A stretch of 64,000 nt of DNA from Litomosoides sigmodontis (lineage: Eukaryota; Nematoda; Chromadorea; Rhabditida; Onchocercidae), in NCBI GenBank assembly GCA_963070105.1, contig OY718806.1, positions 2,576,865 to 2,640,864 of the forward strand, written 5' to 3'. Position numbers and translations under genes: made by a program. The first letter of the stretch is position 1. Every line of letters begins with the position of its first letter. This document shows, piece by piece, positions 1-12,185 of the stretch. A model generated the notes under the pieces. The model was not told where the DNA came from, did no database searches, and worked only from the letters and a program-made list of their open reading frames with translations.

Positions 1-692
1 TATAATGACAACGTTATTTTAGAAAAAAACACTGTTAGCTAACATACCCATAGAATTACAGCCCTTATAATTCATAGTGCTTGAGACGGATTGTATCTGA
101 AAATCACAGGACGATTACAGTTTAAAACGTAGGACATCAATAAACTTCAAGGAAAAAAACTCAAGTAGAATAGACCCAGTTACCCAACTTGTTTAACAAT
201 TACTATTGAAGATAATTAATAGAATTACAAAAAGCAAAACATTTAAAATAATGGATGACATAGAATGTGCCGTAGTACGTATGTTTACTGTTGACTTTTT
301 CGAATTCATAAAATACATGCCTGATATAGAAGAGCTCATCCTTATTATTTGTCAGTAATGGAAATTTAATGAAGCATGGTACTTCAAATTTTAATAGAAG
401 CTTCAATTACTCTCACACATAAGGTAGTTTTCGGAATGTAATTAAGAGTAAGTGGCAAAAAAATAGGTGTGATGACACCGGCAAATGCCCCATGCTCTCC
501 TTTATCAGTTTAATATTAAAATATATTAAACAAACTAAAAATAATTTCCCCAACGCCTTTTGTAAAGACAGCAAAAGTGCTGACAGCGTGTGATCAACTT
601 ACGAAGTTGAACTGTCTCTCGTATACCCTTTGTTAAAAGAGCACGATAATGCTAAGGGTCTATGAAAATATATTTTCTAACGAACCGCAGCG
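1..692. other. Flanking sequence, no gene recognised
   Basis: This is AT-rich sequence 3' of the BOD1-like gene. I see no open frame with coding character. It probably holds the 3' UTR of the minus-strand gene that ends at 693. Confidence 0.5.
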
Positions 693-1811
693 CTAAACTG
701 CAAAATCACACGCCTTAGCAAGAGCACTGTCAGGAAATGACACTGTTAGCGACGAATTTGAATTTATATAAGTAGTCGGTGGAAGCGCTATATCAGATAA
801 AGGAGTTTCTTTGGTTGAACTGGTTTGAGGATTTCCCTCGGAATCCGAATCAATTTCCATATCACAGACCTGTAAGCATAACCGCAAAATATCTTTTCTG
901 ATTGAAAAGAAATTTCTTGATACACTCACTCGCATCAAGCTCTTGTAGAGGCATTAATGAAAATTATTATACTTCATGATCTTCAGTGGGCTGCTGCAAA
1001 TGAACATCTTCAAGCAGTTCCTTTTTTGTTAGTCCAAGAAACGAATCAACATAGTGACCGATCTCATCCAATAAGCTACATAATGTTTCACCGGCATCCA
1101 ATCCCTAAAACCATGAGCTATATATACCATCAAAGTTATCTTTCGCATTCATATGAATTTTAACAAAAATTTAAAACATTGAGGAGAAAAAAAGTAAAGG
1201 AGAGACAAACCTCAGTGATCATAATACCATATTGTGCACTGAAAAGAGCAAAAAGCTTTTTCCTGAGTATTTCCAGTGCTTTATTTTTTGTGAGATCTGG
1301 TGCAGATGTCTTCAGTAAATCGTCAACGATGTTTTGAGCATCCAAAGCCACTTTTTGATAACGATCCTATAAAATTACCGGTATTTCTCAATACAAAAAC
1401 TAGACAGAAACAAAACCTGAATTAAACACAATTCCCCACTAAGTTTTCCCTGTTTACACGGTGAAGAAGTAGTAGGGAGTAAACAATATCAATACAAGAA
1501 GGGAGTATTGTTGGAAGGCCTAAGATCGTTCGCGAAAGCTAGAATTATAGAGGCGTGAGTACCGAATGAACAGAAAAGTTCCGAGTTAAAGGAAAAGGAA
1601 GTCATGTAGTGAACAAAAACTAATGACAGATTGCAGCTCATTTTAAGTGATCCTCCACTTACTATACTAAAATATCGTATTTCGAAACTTTACATACAGT
1701 AGCAGCGATTGTGGCGACGATCTGCCGCCTTAGTTTATCAAATGAGCCTTCAAATTTAAAAGTATCTACGAGCTTGCGTACTTCGCTCTGCTCTACTTTG
1801 GTCACAAGCAT
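693..1811 (-). CDS. BOD1/Shg1-domain protein (COMPASS or kinetochore-associated family)
   Basis: Four exons join in phase: 1811-1698, 1366-1211, 1104-973 and 869-693, giving 192 codons, close to the 185 residues of human BOD1. Residues about 15-35 read LVDTFKFEGSFDKLRRQ, the signature of the Shg1 domain (known from BOD1 and the yeast COMPASS subunit Shg1). The rest of the fold continues through exon 2 (DRYQKVALDAQNIVDDLL). Exon 4 is acidic and serine-rich (DMEIDSDSEGNP), as in BOD1 tails. I chose the ATG at 1811 because the triplet before it is a stop and an acceptor-like TTTTTCAG lies 23 nt upstream. If the last intron (donor GTATAA at 972) is retained, translation stops at 967, giving a 135-residue form. 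In the family the domain acts in chromosome biorientation or with H3K4 methyltransferase; which applies here is unknown. Confidence 0.72.
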
Positions 1812-4221
1812 TCACAGTCTTTTCCCACACATCCTGAAAAATAAAATAGTTTTAGACAAATGATAACTTAAAGTACCACAGAGTTCCAAATACATAAAAG
1901 ATGAACAGCTAGTTGAGAAGTACTCCTTATACTCCTTCCGCAATCATAAACGTCTTAACATTCCTCAAAACACTCAGTCGGGCAACCGGTTAGTCGTAAA
2001 AAAACAGGAAACAGATTGGATCACTAAAAGTCTCGCAAACATTTTTATTCAGCGAGTTCTTACACGATACGTAAACCCTGCCACAACAGCTTTAGAATAC
2101 TGGTGCGATCGAGTAGTGGAACTGAAAATCAGTGCAATGCCAAAATTTTTCTAAATAAGTAAAATAAGTGCAAGTGGCAATGACAGGTCATAAAAAGTGC
2201 TTAATACCTACAAATAAGCAAAGATCCTGAACTGCTTTCCAAACTCCAGATTGGATACGATGAGATTCTTCCGCTCTCCCTCTCTCTCAGCTTCACCACA
2301 CGGTATTTAGCTATTCAGACCACGTAATGTGTGGAGTTACCATAGTGAACGAACACATATGCTACCCTGAGCAACGCGATCTGTCCAACATTTGTACCGT
2401 GTGAGCTCATTGTCTTTTAAAATGACTGAGGTGTGGTGTGGAGTCTGTGCAGTAGTTTGTAATAAATCTATTATTTCAAAAAGGGGCAAAAAATCCTGTC
2501 ACAACTAGATGAATTCGAGATTTCTTTGATCCGGCATGTGAACAGAGAGGGGCTGGAATCCATCCTCTTTTTCCGGTTTCCAATAGTGTCAGATTTGATC
2601 ATCGCAGTAACATCAACAAATTATGTTTAATGTAATTTTCATATTTTTCTGACCATATTGCATTAAATATAAAAAATAAATTGAAAAACAAAAACTATTT
2701 GAATTTGCGAAAGGGAAAAATTTCGAAGGAAGTATAAGGTGGAAAACTGAATTAATAGTGGAATTATTATCATAATACTTGTGAAAACATGCGAAAAGCA
2801 AGATGTCAGAAAAAAAATAGAGTAGAAAATTAAGTTAATAATGCAATTACTGCAAAGCAAGCTTTCAACAAAAGTAATGAATAGAAAATCAAATTAATAA
2901 TCTAATTATTTGCATGATCTACGAATTACTAGCTACGATACTGATTGCAAGCTTAGTCCTTTCAAGAGTGCCAAGCTGAATGATAACCATCCACTCTTTT
3001 CTTATTATTCTAAATTTAGCAAGGAAAATTTTTGTGACTAAAATATCCAATAGCTATGGAAATGAATTTTATTAGTTAATTATTTAATGCTTGATTTTAC
3101 TTGTAACTTAGCACAACTGTTGAACACTTACCATTGAAATGTTTTGCTTGTGTTAATTATCAAAAATCTTTTTTTTTTAAAGTACTCAGAAAATGGCGAA
3201 ATGCAGAGTATAATTTATCAATTATTAATTATTATTATTATTAATTATTTGAGCGATACTGTAATTAACTTTGGATTTGAAAACGATTATAATGTACTTT
3301 GAATGCTATCAGTTCGTTGTTTCGCTTTGATCTGTTCAGGTACTTTTACGATTAGCTTATCAAATTGTGGGATCAAATATTAGTTATTGCGTTGCATATG
3401 TGATTACAACCTTTACATTCATTTAGCATCCAAAAAGATATCTAATAGCTTTGACAGACTTAAGAAAAAAGTCTAGCTGAGTACGAGAGAGAGTGAGAAA
3501 GAAGGAAGGGAGAAAAGAGAGGAGAGAGCGACAGATTACTGCAAATGATCGAACAAATCCTGCTTTTTTTTCCAGGAGTGACATAACGGCCTATTTTGGT
3601 TGTTGATAGACTTCCGTGCTATATACCATTTAATACTTGATAGCTCCGTCGAAAAGCGACATTTCAATTCCACTCCTTCATTCGTAATTTTTAAATTCAT
3701 TCATTTTTTGTCAACGTTGTACATTTATCAGTTGTGTGGTTGAACATGCAATCCAATTTGCGTCACTTTTTTTCATGCTTTTCAAAGTTTGCACGTCTCA
3801 ACGGACTGTCTCATTTATGGGATTTACAAACATCATGTGATACTTATTGCCGAAATATGTTTGTGAAAACATTTGATGAAGTCATGACGCATAATATAAT
3901 TTTTTTCTTGAATATAAGTTAGTAGTGCATTTATTGTTTGCACACTCTAAAGCAAATTAAAAAATTAATTTATGCAAATTTCACAAACAGTAATTTTGAT
4001 TTTTTTTAAAAAAAATTGAAGCTACTACTTTTATTTTTGTTTATTCAAACATATCATTACATAAAATAGGGGCATTTCAATATCCTCCAAATAATAATAA
4101 GCTTTTTCATGGTTGTTTTATTTGAAGTGTCACTTGTAGTCAAAATTTTCTGCAAGTCTCTTCAATAATTCATCACCTCCTTCACTTTCGCAGAATCACT
4201 TCGTTGATAACCTTTAATAGC
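1812..4221. other. Intergenic, no gene recognised
   Basis: This stretch is AT-rich with many stops in all frames. A purine-rich patch (GA/GGAA) lies near 3486-3531 and an ATT-rich patch near 3220-3250. I see no supported exon. Confidence 0.45.
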
Positions 4222-4514
4222 TTAAGTAAAGAAGCATTTATCCTCCAACTGAAGATGGATATGACCGTCACACGCGATTTTATTGCCCTCCGTGGCACAT
4301 TCACCTGAATCTGATATACTCCGCTTGACCACAGTAGGACCTCGGACATTCCATATTCCTTGTCAATGTTAGCTATTTTATTTAGGTCAGTTGTTACATT
4401 TTCAAAAGCAATAACTAAGCAGTTCATGCAGCGTTTCAGCTAAATATTATTTGAAGAACTGAAAAGTCTTACTTCTCTGATTTCAAGTTTTGCGATTGAT
4501 TGCGGTGAAAACTC
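4222..4514 (-). CDS. Unrecognised small coding-like exons
   Basis: I do not recognise this gene. Exons 4514-4473 and 4439-4305 join in phase 0, with AG acceptors and GTAAGA and GTGAAT donors. A possible last exon is 4248-4222, ending in TAA. If the 4304 donor is not used, the frame stays open to a stop at 4182. The product has a helical, charged stretch (SIAKLEIRELKRCMNCL) followed by NVTTDLNKIANIDKEYG, which could be a coiled coil. No start exon was found upstream, so the model is partial. An AATAAA on the minus strand near 4030 could be its polyadenylation signal. It could also be a chance open frame or a remnant. Confidence 0.3.
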
Positions 4515-5136
4515 CTAGCTTCAAATGTTGGCCTTTTCTTGATGGGTATTAAAAACAAGTAGACTTTTGAAATTTAAGAGCCTTCCTTCTAATCAAACGC
4601 AAGAATCAAGCCCGCCATCCAATGCAATGGATATTTCTTTTCATTCTCACTTCTTTCAATGATTTGCTTTCAAACTTTATGTTTCTGCAAATTAGCTCAC
4701 TATAATCTGGATCATGTTAAAATTTACCAGATTTTATTCTTTCAAACTGTAACAGGTCAATTGAATTCACTAAATTCGAACTCACATTTGGTGCTAATTT
4801 CGTCTAATCACTGTTTGTTTTCATTCGGTAATAAAATGACAAAAATGAGGATTGAAAATTTTTTCTGGGTGATTTTAAACGAATCACAAACAACTTCATT
4901 TACCTTAAATATATGTTGTTGTTCCGTAGCATTAAAAAGCGGTAACAAGAGTTCAAAGAACTTGCTAGTAATTCGGTTAATTCAATTCTGAATGCTTTTT
5001 TTTTCTAAATTTCAAAAAAGTTCATACACAACTTTTGTTTCTTCCTTCTTTTTCACTCAAAACTTTCGAATTTTTCTCCTTTAAAACTCACATCCTAACA
5101 GAAATTGCTTATTTTAAAAGTTCGATGATCTCTAAA

Positions 5137-5157
5137 CACACACACACACACACACAC
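5137..5157. repeat. (CA)n microsatellite
   Basis: About ten uninterrupted CA units lie at the left edge of the first copy of the local tandem duplication. Confidence 0.9.
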
Positions 5158-5850
5158 CTTGTTCGCTGTACATCAATTATCAGAATAGCCGAGATAATTT
5201 ACCTTGTTAAAGTATTCGTTAGGAAATTGCATTTCAGATAAAGCATAATAGATTTGCATTGGCTTTTCGGTATGTGTGCAAAGATTTCTAGCTTGAAAAA
5301 AAAATTGTTTAAAAGAAAAATTGATCGCGAACAAAGTTATCGTTTTATCACAAAAATTTTTATGAATATTTCCAGCTTCTTCTTTTCCTCCTTTCTGCTC
5401 ATGTAGGATGATGACAAATCACAAGGTATCATTTAAGTATCCTTTTCTTTTTTTTTTTTTTTCTACTCCAAGCCATACTTGCACACACCTTGTTCGCTGC
5501 ACATCAATTATGAGCATAGCTGAGATAATTTACTTTGCTAATGTATTCGTCAGGAAATTGCATTTCAGATAAAGGATAATAGATTTGCATTGGCTCTTCG
5601 CTATACGTGCAAATATTTCCAGCTGGAAAAGGAAAAATGTTTAAAAGAAAAATTGATTAATCTAGCGAAATACCGGCATGATGCAAGCAAAGTTATCGTT
5701 TTATCATAAAAATTTTTATGAATATTTTCAGCTTCTTCTTTTCCTCCTCCTTTCTTCCTTTCTGTTCATACCAGCAGGCTGTAGGATGATGACAAATGAG
5801 AAAGGATCATTTTCTTTTTTTTTTTCTAGTCCAAGCCATACTACTTTTAT
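5148..5850. repeat. Diverged tandem duplication, unit about 340-360 bp
   Basis: Copy 1 (about 5148-5480) and copy 2 (about 5484-5850) align along their length. Both start with CACACACCTTGTTCGCTG, share GGAAATTGCATTTCAGATAA and AATAGATTTGCATTGGC, then AAAGTTATCGTTTTATCA, then TTCTTCTTTTCCTCC and TAGGATGATGACAAAT, and end in a T tract followed by CCAAGCCATACT. Copy 2 carries small insertions. There is no coding frame and no terminal inverted repeat. Confidence 0.85.
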
Positions 5851-6259
5851 GTTTGCAAATACCGCACCACCAATCAAGTGATGAAGTGTTCGATTTTTGC
5901 TAATTACTGTAATCGTATTGCCACTGGATATCCTTCCATTCAGACACTCTTAGCTGTAGTGAAGATATGAAATTTTCTACATCTGTCAAATATAACTACA
6001 AATATTCAATTTCAATCATGTCAATATTATTATTATTATTTGACAAAAGTAAAACTGCACTAGTAATTGCAAGAAAAAAAAAATGGCAACTGCCGGCTTA
6101 CATAGCTCCGAGTAATTTATTGATATAATTATTGTTCATTTTTGTTTTTTAATTTTTTTCTTTGAGCAATACTTATTTGTTGAAACTAATTTTCTTTGTG
6201 TATCATCACTTCAGAAAGTTTGAATTAAAGAATAAAAAAGAAGGAGTGACATCTGTCCT

Positions 6260-6343
6260 TAAAATTTCATTCAGCTTCAAAGGTTCATGATGAAGATCAT
6301 AAACAAACCTCATCATGAAATTGTGAAATTGAATGAAATTTTA
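6260..6343. repeat. Imperfect inverted repeat (arms about 34 nt)
   Basis: The left arm is 6260-6293 and the right arm 6310-6343. The outer 14 nt (TAAAATTTCATTCA) and the inner 10 nt (TTCATGATGA) pair perfectly, with mismatches between, around a 16-nt loop. Confidence 0.8.
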
Positions 6344-6931
6344 TGTTTGTGTTTATCTTTTTGATCACGTCTGTCAAGCGTTTGAATTTTAAAATTTAAT
6401 TTAAAAAACAGTAACAAACAGAGGGACATTTATAATTTTAATGTAGATTTATACGACATAAGATGTCAGTATGAGTCTGATATGCTGTAATTTTGACCAG
6501 CAACTGCAAAAAAAAAAATCCATTTCTTTGGAAAAATTCAACGCTTTTTTTCCCGTAGTTTTTGATTATTATTACTAACTTCTATGAAAGTTAACAATTA
6601 AAAGTAATTTATTATGCTTATGTTTTCTTAATTACTAACTTCTACTAATGTGTTTTTTCCTTTCAATCAATTCTTTTAAATATTCAAACTTACTTTAATT
6701 TTATTTGGCTGCATTTCTTTGGTAGGAAAAAATGCGACTAACTCAATTAGCATATTAACAAAAATGATTTATCCATTCGACTTGATAAAAAAAAACAACA
6801 ACAACAGCATTTATTTTGGTCGAACAACTGGATGAGTTATCATGAAGTGCGTGAAACATCGTTTGCTATGTTGACCTTTCAATGATTAATATTTGCAATA
6901 GAATTTTGCAGTAGCAAAAATTAGTATTACT

Positions 6932-9900
6932 ATGGCAGCAACATTAGCTGAATTAATTAACAAATATCGGCACAACCGGAAGATGCTGCTATTCATTGTG
7001 TATATTGCTTTATTCTTGGATAATATGCTTCTAACTACCGTTGGTATGTTATCACTTCAAACGACAAATTTGTCACACAAATAAATAAAACTTTCGGTTA
7101 ATAAAACTTTCACTTTCAAAGTTTGAATTTAAAAGAAATTTTTATTGCCTGCCACTTTTTTCCGTATTTTGTTCAGGGAAAAATGAAACCTTGATTTTAA
7201 TTTTATGATTTTTTTTCTTGTTTTCATTACAGTACCAATAATACCGGAGTACCTTCTACGACTATCACATCCAAATTCCACAGATTTACTTTTGTACGAT
7301 AAAGTGCCGACAGCAGAACATTCACGTATCAGACGTTCCACATCAGTAGAAACTGAAGAGGAAATAGAGGAAAACGGAAATGAGCAACGACCGTTTATTT
7401 GGGATGACGCGTGGGAAATTCCAATGGATACGCGTGTGGAAAGGGAATGGCAGAGAAGTTCGCTGAATCCGTTTCTTAAGAGTGAATATCTGAGGAAGAA
7501 ACCATCTTCGAAGGGTAGGCGATTGAAAGGATTTTCGAAAGGTTCGAAAATGCATCATATTATTCCAATTTTTGCACAAATAGAAATTTGAAATTTGATG
7601 GCAAATTTAAATTTTGTAATAACTACATCAAATAAGGTAAAACTTCTCGAAGAACTACTGCAAGCATGAAAACGAAGGCAACAGAAGCGCCCATTTCAAA
7701 TGAAAATACCAAAATGGATCAAAGTGTTACGCCGAACGCTGTGGAGGAAATGAAACGACACAATACTTTAGCTGAAGAAAATGTTTACGTGGGATTGATG
7801 TTTGGATCTAAAGCGCTTGTGCAGTTGCTAACAAATCCATGGATTGGCCCCCTCACCAATAAGTTAGTTCAATTTACTCGTTATCAGTAACGTGAAAATT
7901 TACTCGTTTTCATTTGTTAGCGAAATAATTCTTATTGCATGAATCATGAAGTTAACAAAACATCAACTATAAATTGCTTGTTCAAATTTTCAGAAGGAAA
8001 AAAACTCCTATATTTTCTCAAATTTTCTTGAATTTTTTTTTTGCATTAAATGCTTGTACAAATTATAGAATTGGTTATACAGTACCGATGTTTGCTGGTT
8101 TTTGTGTGATGTTTGTGTCAACTATATTGTTTACCTTTGGTACATCGTTTGCTGTACTTTGGTTTGCTCGAGCTTTGCAAGGTATTGGATCTGCGTGTAC
8201 CAGTACCTCAGGTTTGTCCACTCGACATTTTTTTTTGAATTTTTGCGAAATTTTTTTGCTGCATTACTTCTGGTGAAAGAAGCATGACTGTTTGAAGTCT
8301 GGTGAGTTTGTAGATACATCGTTTGGACAATGATTCAATTAAAAAGAAAAGTGTTCTTCATTCTGAATATTTAATTTGACCTAACAGGTATGGGAATGCT
8401 TGCCCAGGCTTATCCTAACGATGAAGAGCGCGGCAGTGCTATGGGTATAGCATTAGGTGGCCTGGCACTTGGCCTACTTGTTGGACCACCGTTTGGAGGA
8501 GTTTTATATCAGTGGTCAGGCAAAGAGTTGCCATTCTTACTCCTTGCACTATTAGCCTTATTTGACGGCTGTAAGCATTATTTTTTTTCTCAAGAAGTTC
8601 ACATAAACAATTTTTCATTGCATGTTGATCAGCTGATAATGGTCAAAAACCGTTGAAAACAATTTTTAAAATTTCCAAATTTTTAAAAATAGTACTAATA
8701 GAATAATCCTAAAGCTTGTTCGCTTAACTAGCTAAACTTCTAACAACAACAAAATGAAACTCTTTTCTAGATAACTAACAAACAAGCTAAAATGACATTG
8801 TTGTAGCTTTGCAATTTTTGGTGCTTCAACCACAAATAGATCGTTGTGAACCGGAAGGGACTGGCATGAAGGAACTTGCCACTGATCCATACATTATTGT
8901 TGCTGCTGGTTACTGTTTTCCAATGTTCATCAGTTGATGTTGAATTTTTCATTCATTTCTAAAAATTAAACGAATAAATGCTTGTTAATTATTTTCGAAC
9001 ACTACTTATAATGTATGTTAAATGTACCAAAGTTGTTGTGTGTTTTTTTTTAAATCTTTCCCAATGCTTTTGCGGTAATTTTCAGGATCAATAACAATTG
9101 GAAATCTTGGAATCGCAATGCTTGAACCATCGCTACCGTTATGGATGATGGAATCATGGCAGGCTAGTTCCTTTGAACGTGGCATTGCTTTTCTTCCGGC
9201 TAGCATGTCGTACCTCATTGGTACAAATATATTTGGCCCACTGGCACATAAAATTGGACGGTTTGTTTTTATTTTACAATAATTTGCAATATTCCCAATT
9301 TTTCTGTTGACACATCCATTTTCGTAAAATAACAAAAAAAAACCTCATGATTTTTTTTTTAATGTATCATAAAAGATGATTTATTTTTAGTTGGTTGAGC
9401 AGTTTTCTTGGTCTGATAATAATCGGTGTTTGTTTAATCGCTGTAAGTTGTTTGATTGTATTATTCAGGAGATTTCATTCTAAGAGAGAAAAAAAACGAA
9501 GCAACAATTGATGGTGAATGTTTTTGAAATGATAATTCAGTAAGAATGAGAAAAATCAAGAAACAAAATTCAGCTACTATTCGAAGCTGCCTCACATGGC
9601 ATGCACTTGACAGAACTTCGAGGAAATTCCTAAATTGCTGCAATTTTAAAAAAGACAAATTTCAAAATTAATAGATTTCAAAACATTGCCGCACTTATTA
9701 CCACTATTGCATGTGAAAAAAGTAAATATTATTTTCACACTGTGATTGCTCACTGATTGGTTTGCAGTAATTTTTAGATTCCGACAGCTAATGGAGTTGG
9801 TGGATTAATGGTGCCAAATTTTCTCATGGGCTTCTCGATTGGTAAGGCAAAGGTGTCACTTAATTAAAGATAAGTCTAGCAAAACGTACATTGCGCATCA

Positions 9901-10852
9901 ATTCGTAGGTTACTGAAAGTGAGGAAATGCATTTAAGGTATGATTGATGCGTCGATGTTTCCCTTGATGGGTCATCTGGTGGACATACGCCATGTTGGTG
10001 TTTACGGATCAATATATGCAATTGCAGATGCAGCATTTTGCTTTGCTTTTGCTTTGGGTCCCTTCTTTTCCGGTCCTCTCGTTCGTTCCGTCGGATTTCC
10101 TTCGTGAGCTCTTCCCATTAACACTTACACTTGTCAATCTATACAGTGTAGCACACTCAATTGCTTCCTGAAAATTGAAATGATAATAGAAGAGGTAGAA
10201 AGGCGGATACTAATTTGCAACATTTACTTGTGAAATGGTAAAAAATTTGAAGAAAATTTCATTATGTACACACAATATGTCTTTCATTAAGCACTTTATT
10301 AAATTTTATTAATTTCATTCAAGTATCATCCCCAATTTCATTTTATAAATTTGATTAATCAAGGGAACATCACATTGGAATATCACTCTGATCTGAAGCT
10401 ATGATAATTTTCAGAATGCTTCGTGTAATTGCAGTGATAAACTTCTTATACGCTCCTCTATTGTTACTTTTGCGTAATCCACCGGCAATAAACAAAATCA
10501 ACGAGGTTTTTCTTTTAGAATCGTATCCTGAAAGCAATCCATTTTTCTTAATTTATCACTGGTCAGCATTAGATTGTTTATCATTTTCCTGTAGGTTATA
10601 GGTTTGCTGGAACTTTCAAGACAGGAGAGGATAGGAGGACATGCACAAGAAAAATTAGACAACTTGGCTTTGTCGATGTAAATTCCTCCAACATTGAAAG
10701 AAATGAAATAATCTCGTTGCATAATGAAATTTCAGACTGTAACAGAATCAACAGGAAAAAAGCAATTCACGAATGATATTTATGAACAAATTGACGGTGC
10801 AACAAACTTGGCACATCCTGAAATACGACTCTTCGAAGGCTATCATTACTGA
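6932..10852 (+). CDS. cat-1: Vesicular monoamine transporter (VMAT, SLC18 / MFS)
   Basis: Twelve exons join without a phase error: 6932-7043, 7233-7514, 7637-7862, 8069-8211, 8388-8570, 8807-8908, 9086-9260, 9391-9442, 9778-9841, 9938-10103, 10415-10505 and 10736-10852. They give 570 codons. VMAT hallmarks are VPIIPEYL after TM1 (about residue 38), [16 protein letters not shown] in TM2, [47 protein letters not shown] and [25 protein letters not shown]. The family exchanges luminal protons for cytosolic serotonin, dopamine, octopamine or tyramine on synaptic vesicles. The pattern fits VMAT better than the acetylcholine carrier UNC-17, which reads VSLAFLEPTITTWM at the matching site. The luminal loop between TM1 and TM2 (about residues 45-175) is long and contains a dibasic RIRR. 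A TTTTGCAG lies 20 nt upstream of the ATG. Confidence 0.93.
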
Positions 10853-10910
10853 TACCATTGTTGAATTTTATAACTATCTCTTGTAATGAATGATAAGTGG
10901 CTATATTCCA

Positions 10911-10916
10911 AATAAA
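10911..10916 (+). terminator. Polyadenylation signal AATAAA of the transporter gene
   Basis: A canonical AATAAA sits 58 nt after the stop codon at 10850-10852. Confidence 0.6.
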
Positions 10917-11056
10917 ATCAATTCACACTTTTAATTTTTATTTCCCATATCAAACATTTTTGAGAATACTCATACTTGAAATATTTCTGAAGAGATGGAC
11001 TCTACACGAAGCTTCTAAATGTTCCGAGTAAATATTAAAAGCTAATTTTAATTAAA

Positions 11057-12172
11057 ATGAATGAGAGTGACCGGATCGAAGATGCGCCAGTCAGGAACGA
11101 TGTGGTAGGCAGAAAAGATGGACATAAATGTTTTAGCGTCTCCGTGTGTAAATTATTGCTAAAATTATTTGCAAGAAGAATGGCTCTGAAACAAGCCATA
11201 GTGGGAATGAAGATGTAATTTCAAATATTCGATTATTTCAAGTCACCCAACCTCATTCCTTCCCTTTTTTCCTCCACTCATAATAGGCTTTCGTTATTGG
11301 CGAAACGAAGAGGTGGTGCACCGTACTAATGTGAGGTAATCATTTCTGTCAATTTGCGCCTGGTTCCACCACTTTTGCATTGCTCTTTGTTGTTCTCCGC
11401 AGGCGACCATGTAAGTTACTGAGAATTTCAGTTTGTCGTTTGTTTCAAACCCATCATTGACATTTAACAGTTAAGTGATACATGATAAAGTGGCTAACAT
11501 CCCAATCCTTTTTGGTGACGATCAGCTCAGCTACGTTAGCATTTACTTACACCACCAAAGTGAGAACGTTATATTGAATGTTCGGGTAGTCCGACATGCC
11601 CATAAACTAAGCTTAGTCTTCTCTAGTCCTATTTATTTTTTGCAACAACTTCTGAATTTATCACATTCTGTGAAGTAGTTAGCCAAAAGTATACTAGACA
11701 AACTGTTTAAAATAATACTTCTACCCAATCCTACGTTTCCACACTTTTGCTTGATTTCAATAAAATTACAAAGAGCATTATTTTTCATTTTTCAGAACAT
11801 TTTTCAAAACTACTAATGAGATTGCAGGCATCTCAAAGTGATTGTCTATAACAAAATACGACGTTTTGCCGGGCACACAATCGAAATTAGCATTTCGGTA
11901 ATGGATACTATTAAAACATTGAAAGAGAAGATAATGGAAAAAACGGACATTCCAATTGGAATACAGGATATAACATTTGGAGGTATCGTTAAACTCATGA
12001 GTTTTCAGGCATTCATGTTAAATTCATTTACAAATTTAATCAAACGCCATATATGTTTATAGTACAGCGACTGGATGATGCATTAACAATCAAGCACTAC
12101 CGCATTGAAGATGGGTACACAGTATACTCCACGCCCACATACGTTGAAGTACCACAGCAGCCATCACTTTAA
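11057..12172 (+). CDS. Small ubiquitin-like-domain protein
   Basis: Exons 11057-11147, 11287-11335, 11828-11982 and 12063-12172 join in phase, giving 134 codons. The N-terminal 35-45 residues are charged and have no recognised domain. From about residue 47 (HLKVIVYNKIRRF) the chain has a beta-grasp ubiquitin pattern: two strands, then the helix MDTIKTLKEKIMEKTDIP, then QRLDDALTIKHYRIEDGYTV, matching the order of ubiquitin (strand, strand, helix, then L-x-D-x-x-I-x-x-x-x-I). It ends VEVPQQPSL with no diglycine, so it is unlikely to be conjugated and may act as a binding module. The domain type is clear in outline but I cannot name the orthologue. A possible 8-nt exon at 11402-11409 was left out because it breaks the frame. 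Confidence 0.7.
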
Positions 12173-12185
12173 CAACACGATTTTC

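Larger units (their letters stand above)
4515..6931. other. Intergenic region upstream of the monoamine transporter gene
   Basis: No gene recognised. It contains a CA microsatellite, a tandem duplication of about 340 bp and an imperfect inverted repeat, listed separately. The part next to 6932 presumably includes the promoter of the transporter gene, but I can point to no specific site. Confidence 0.45.

Noticed and set aside
4659..4991. 110-codon + strand frame
   Set aside because: Low-complexity, phenylalanine- and serine-rich composition typical of AT-rich noncoding DNA.
11402..11409. An 8-nt exon in the ubiquitin-like gene flanked by AG and GT
   Set aside because: Including it puts a stop in the next exon; skipping it keeps the frame.
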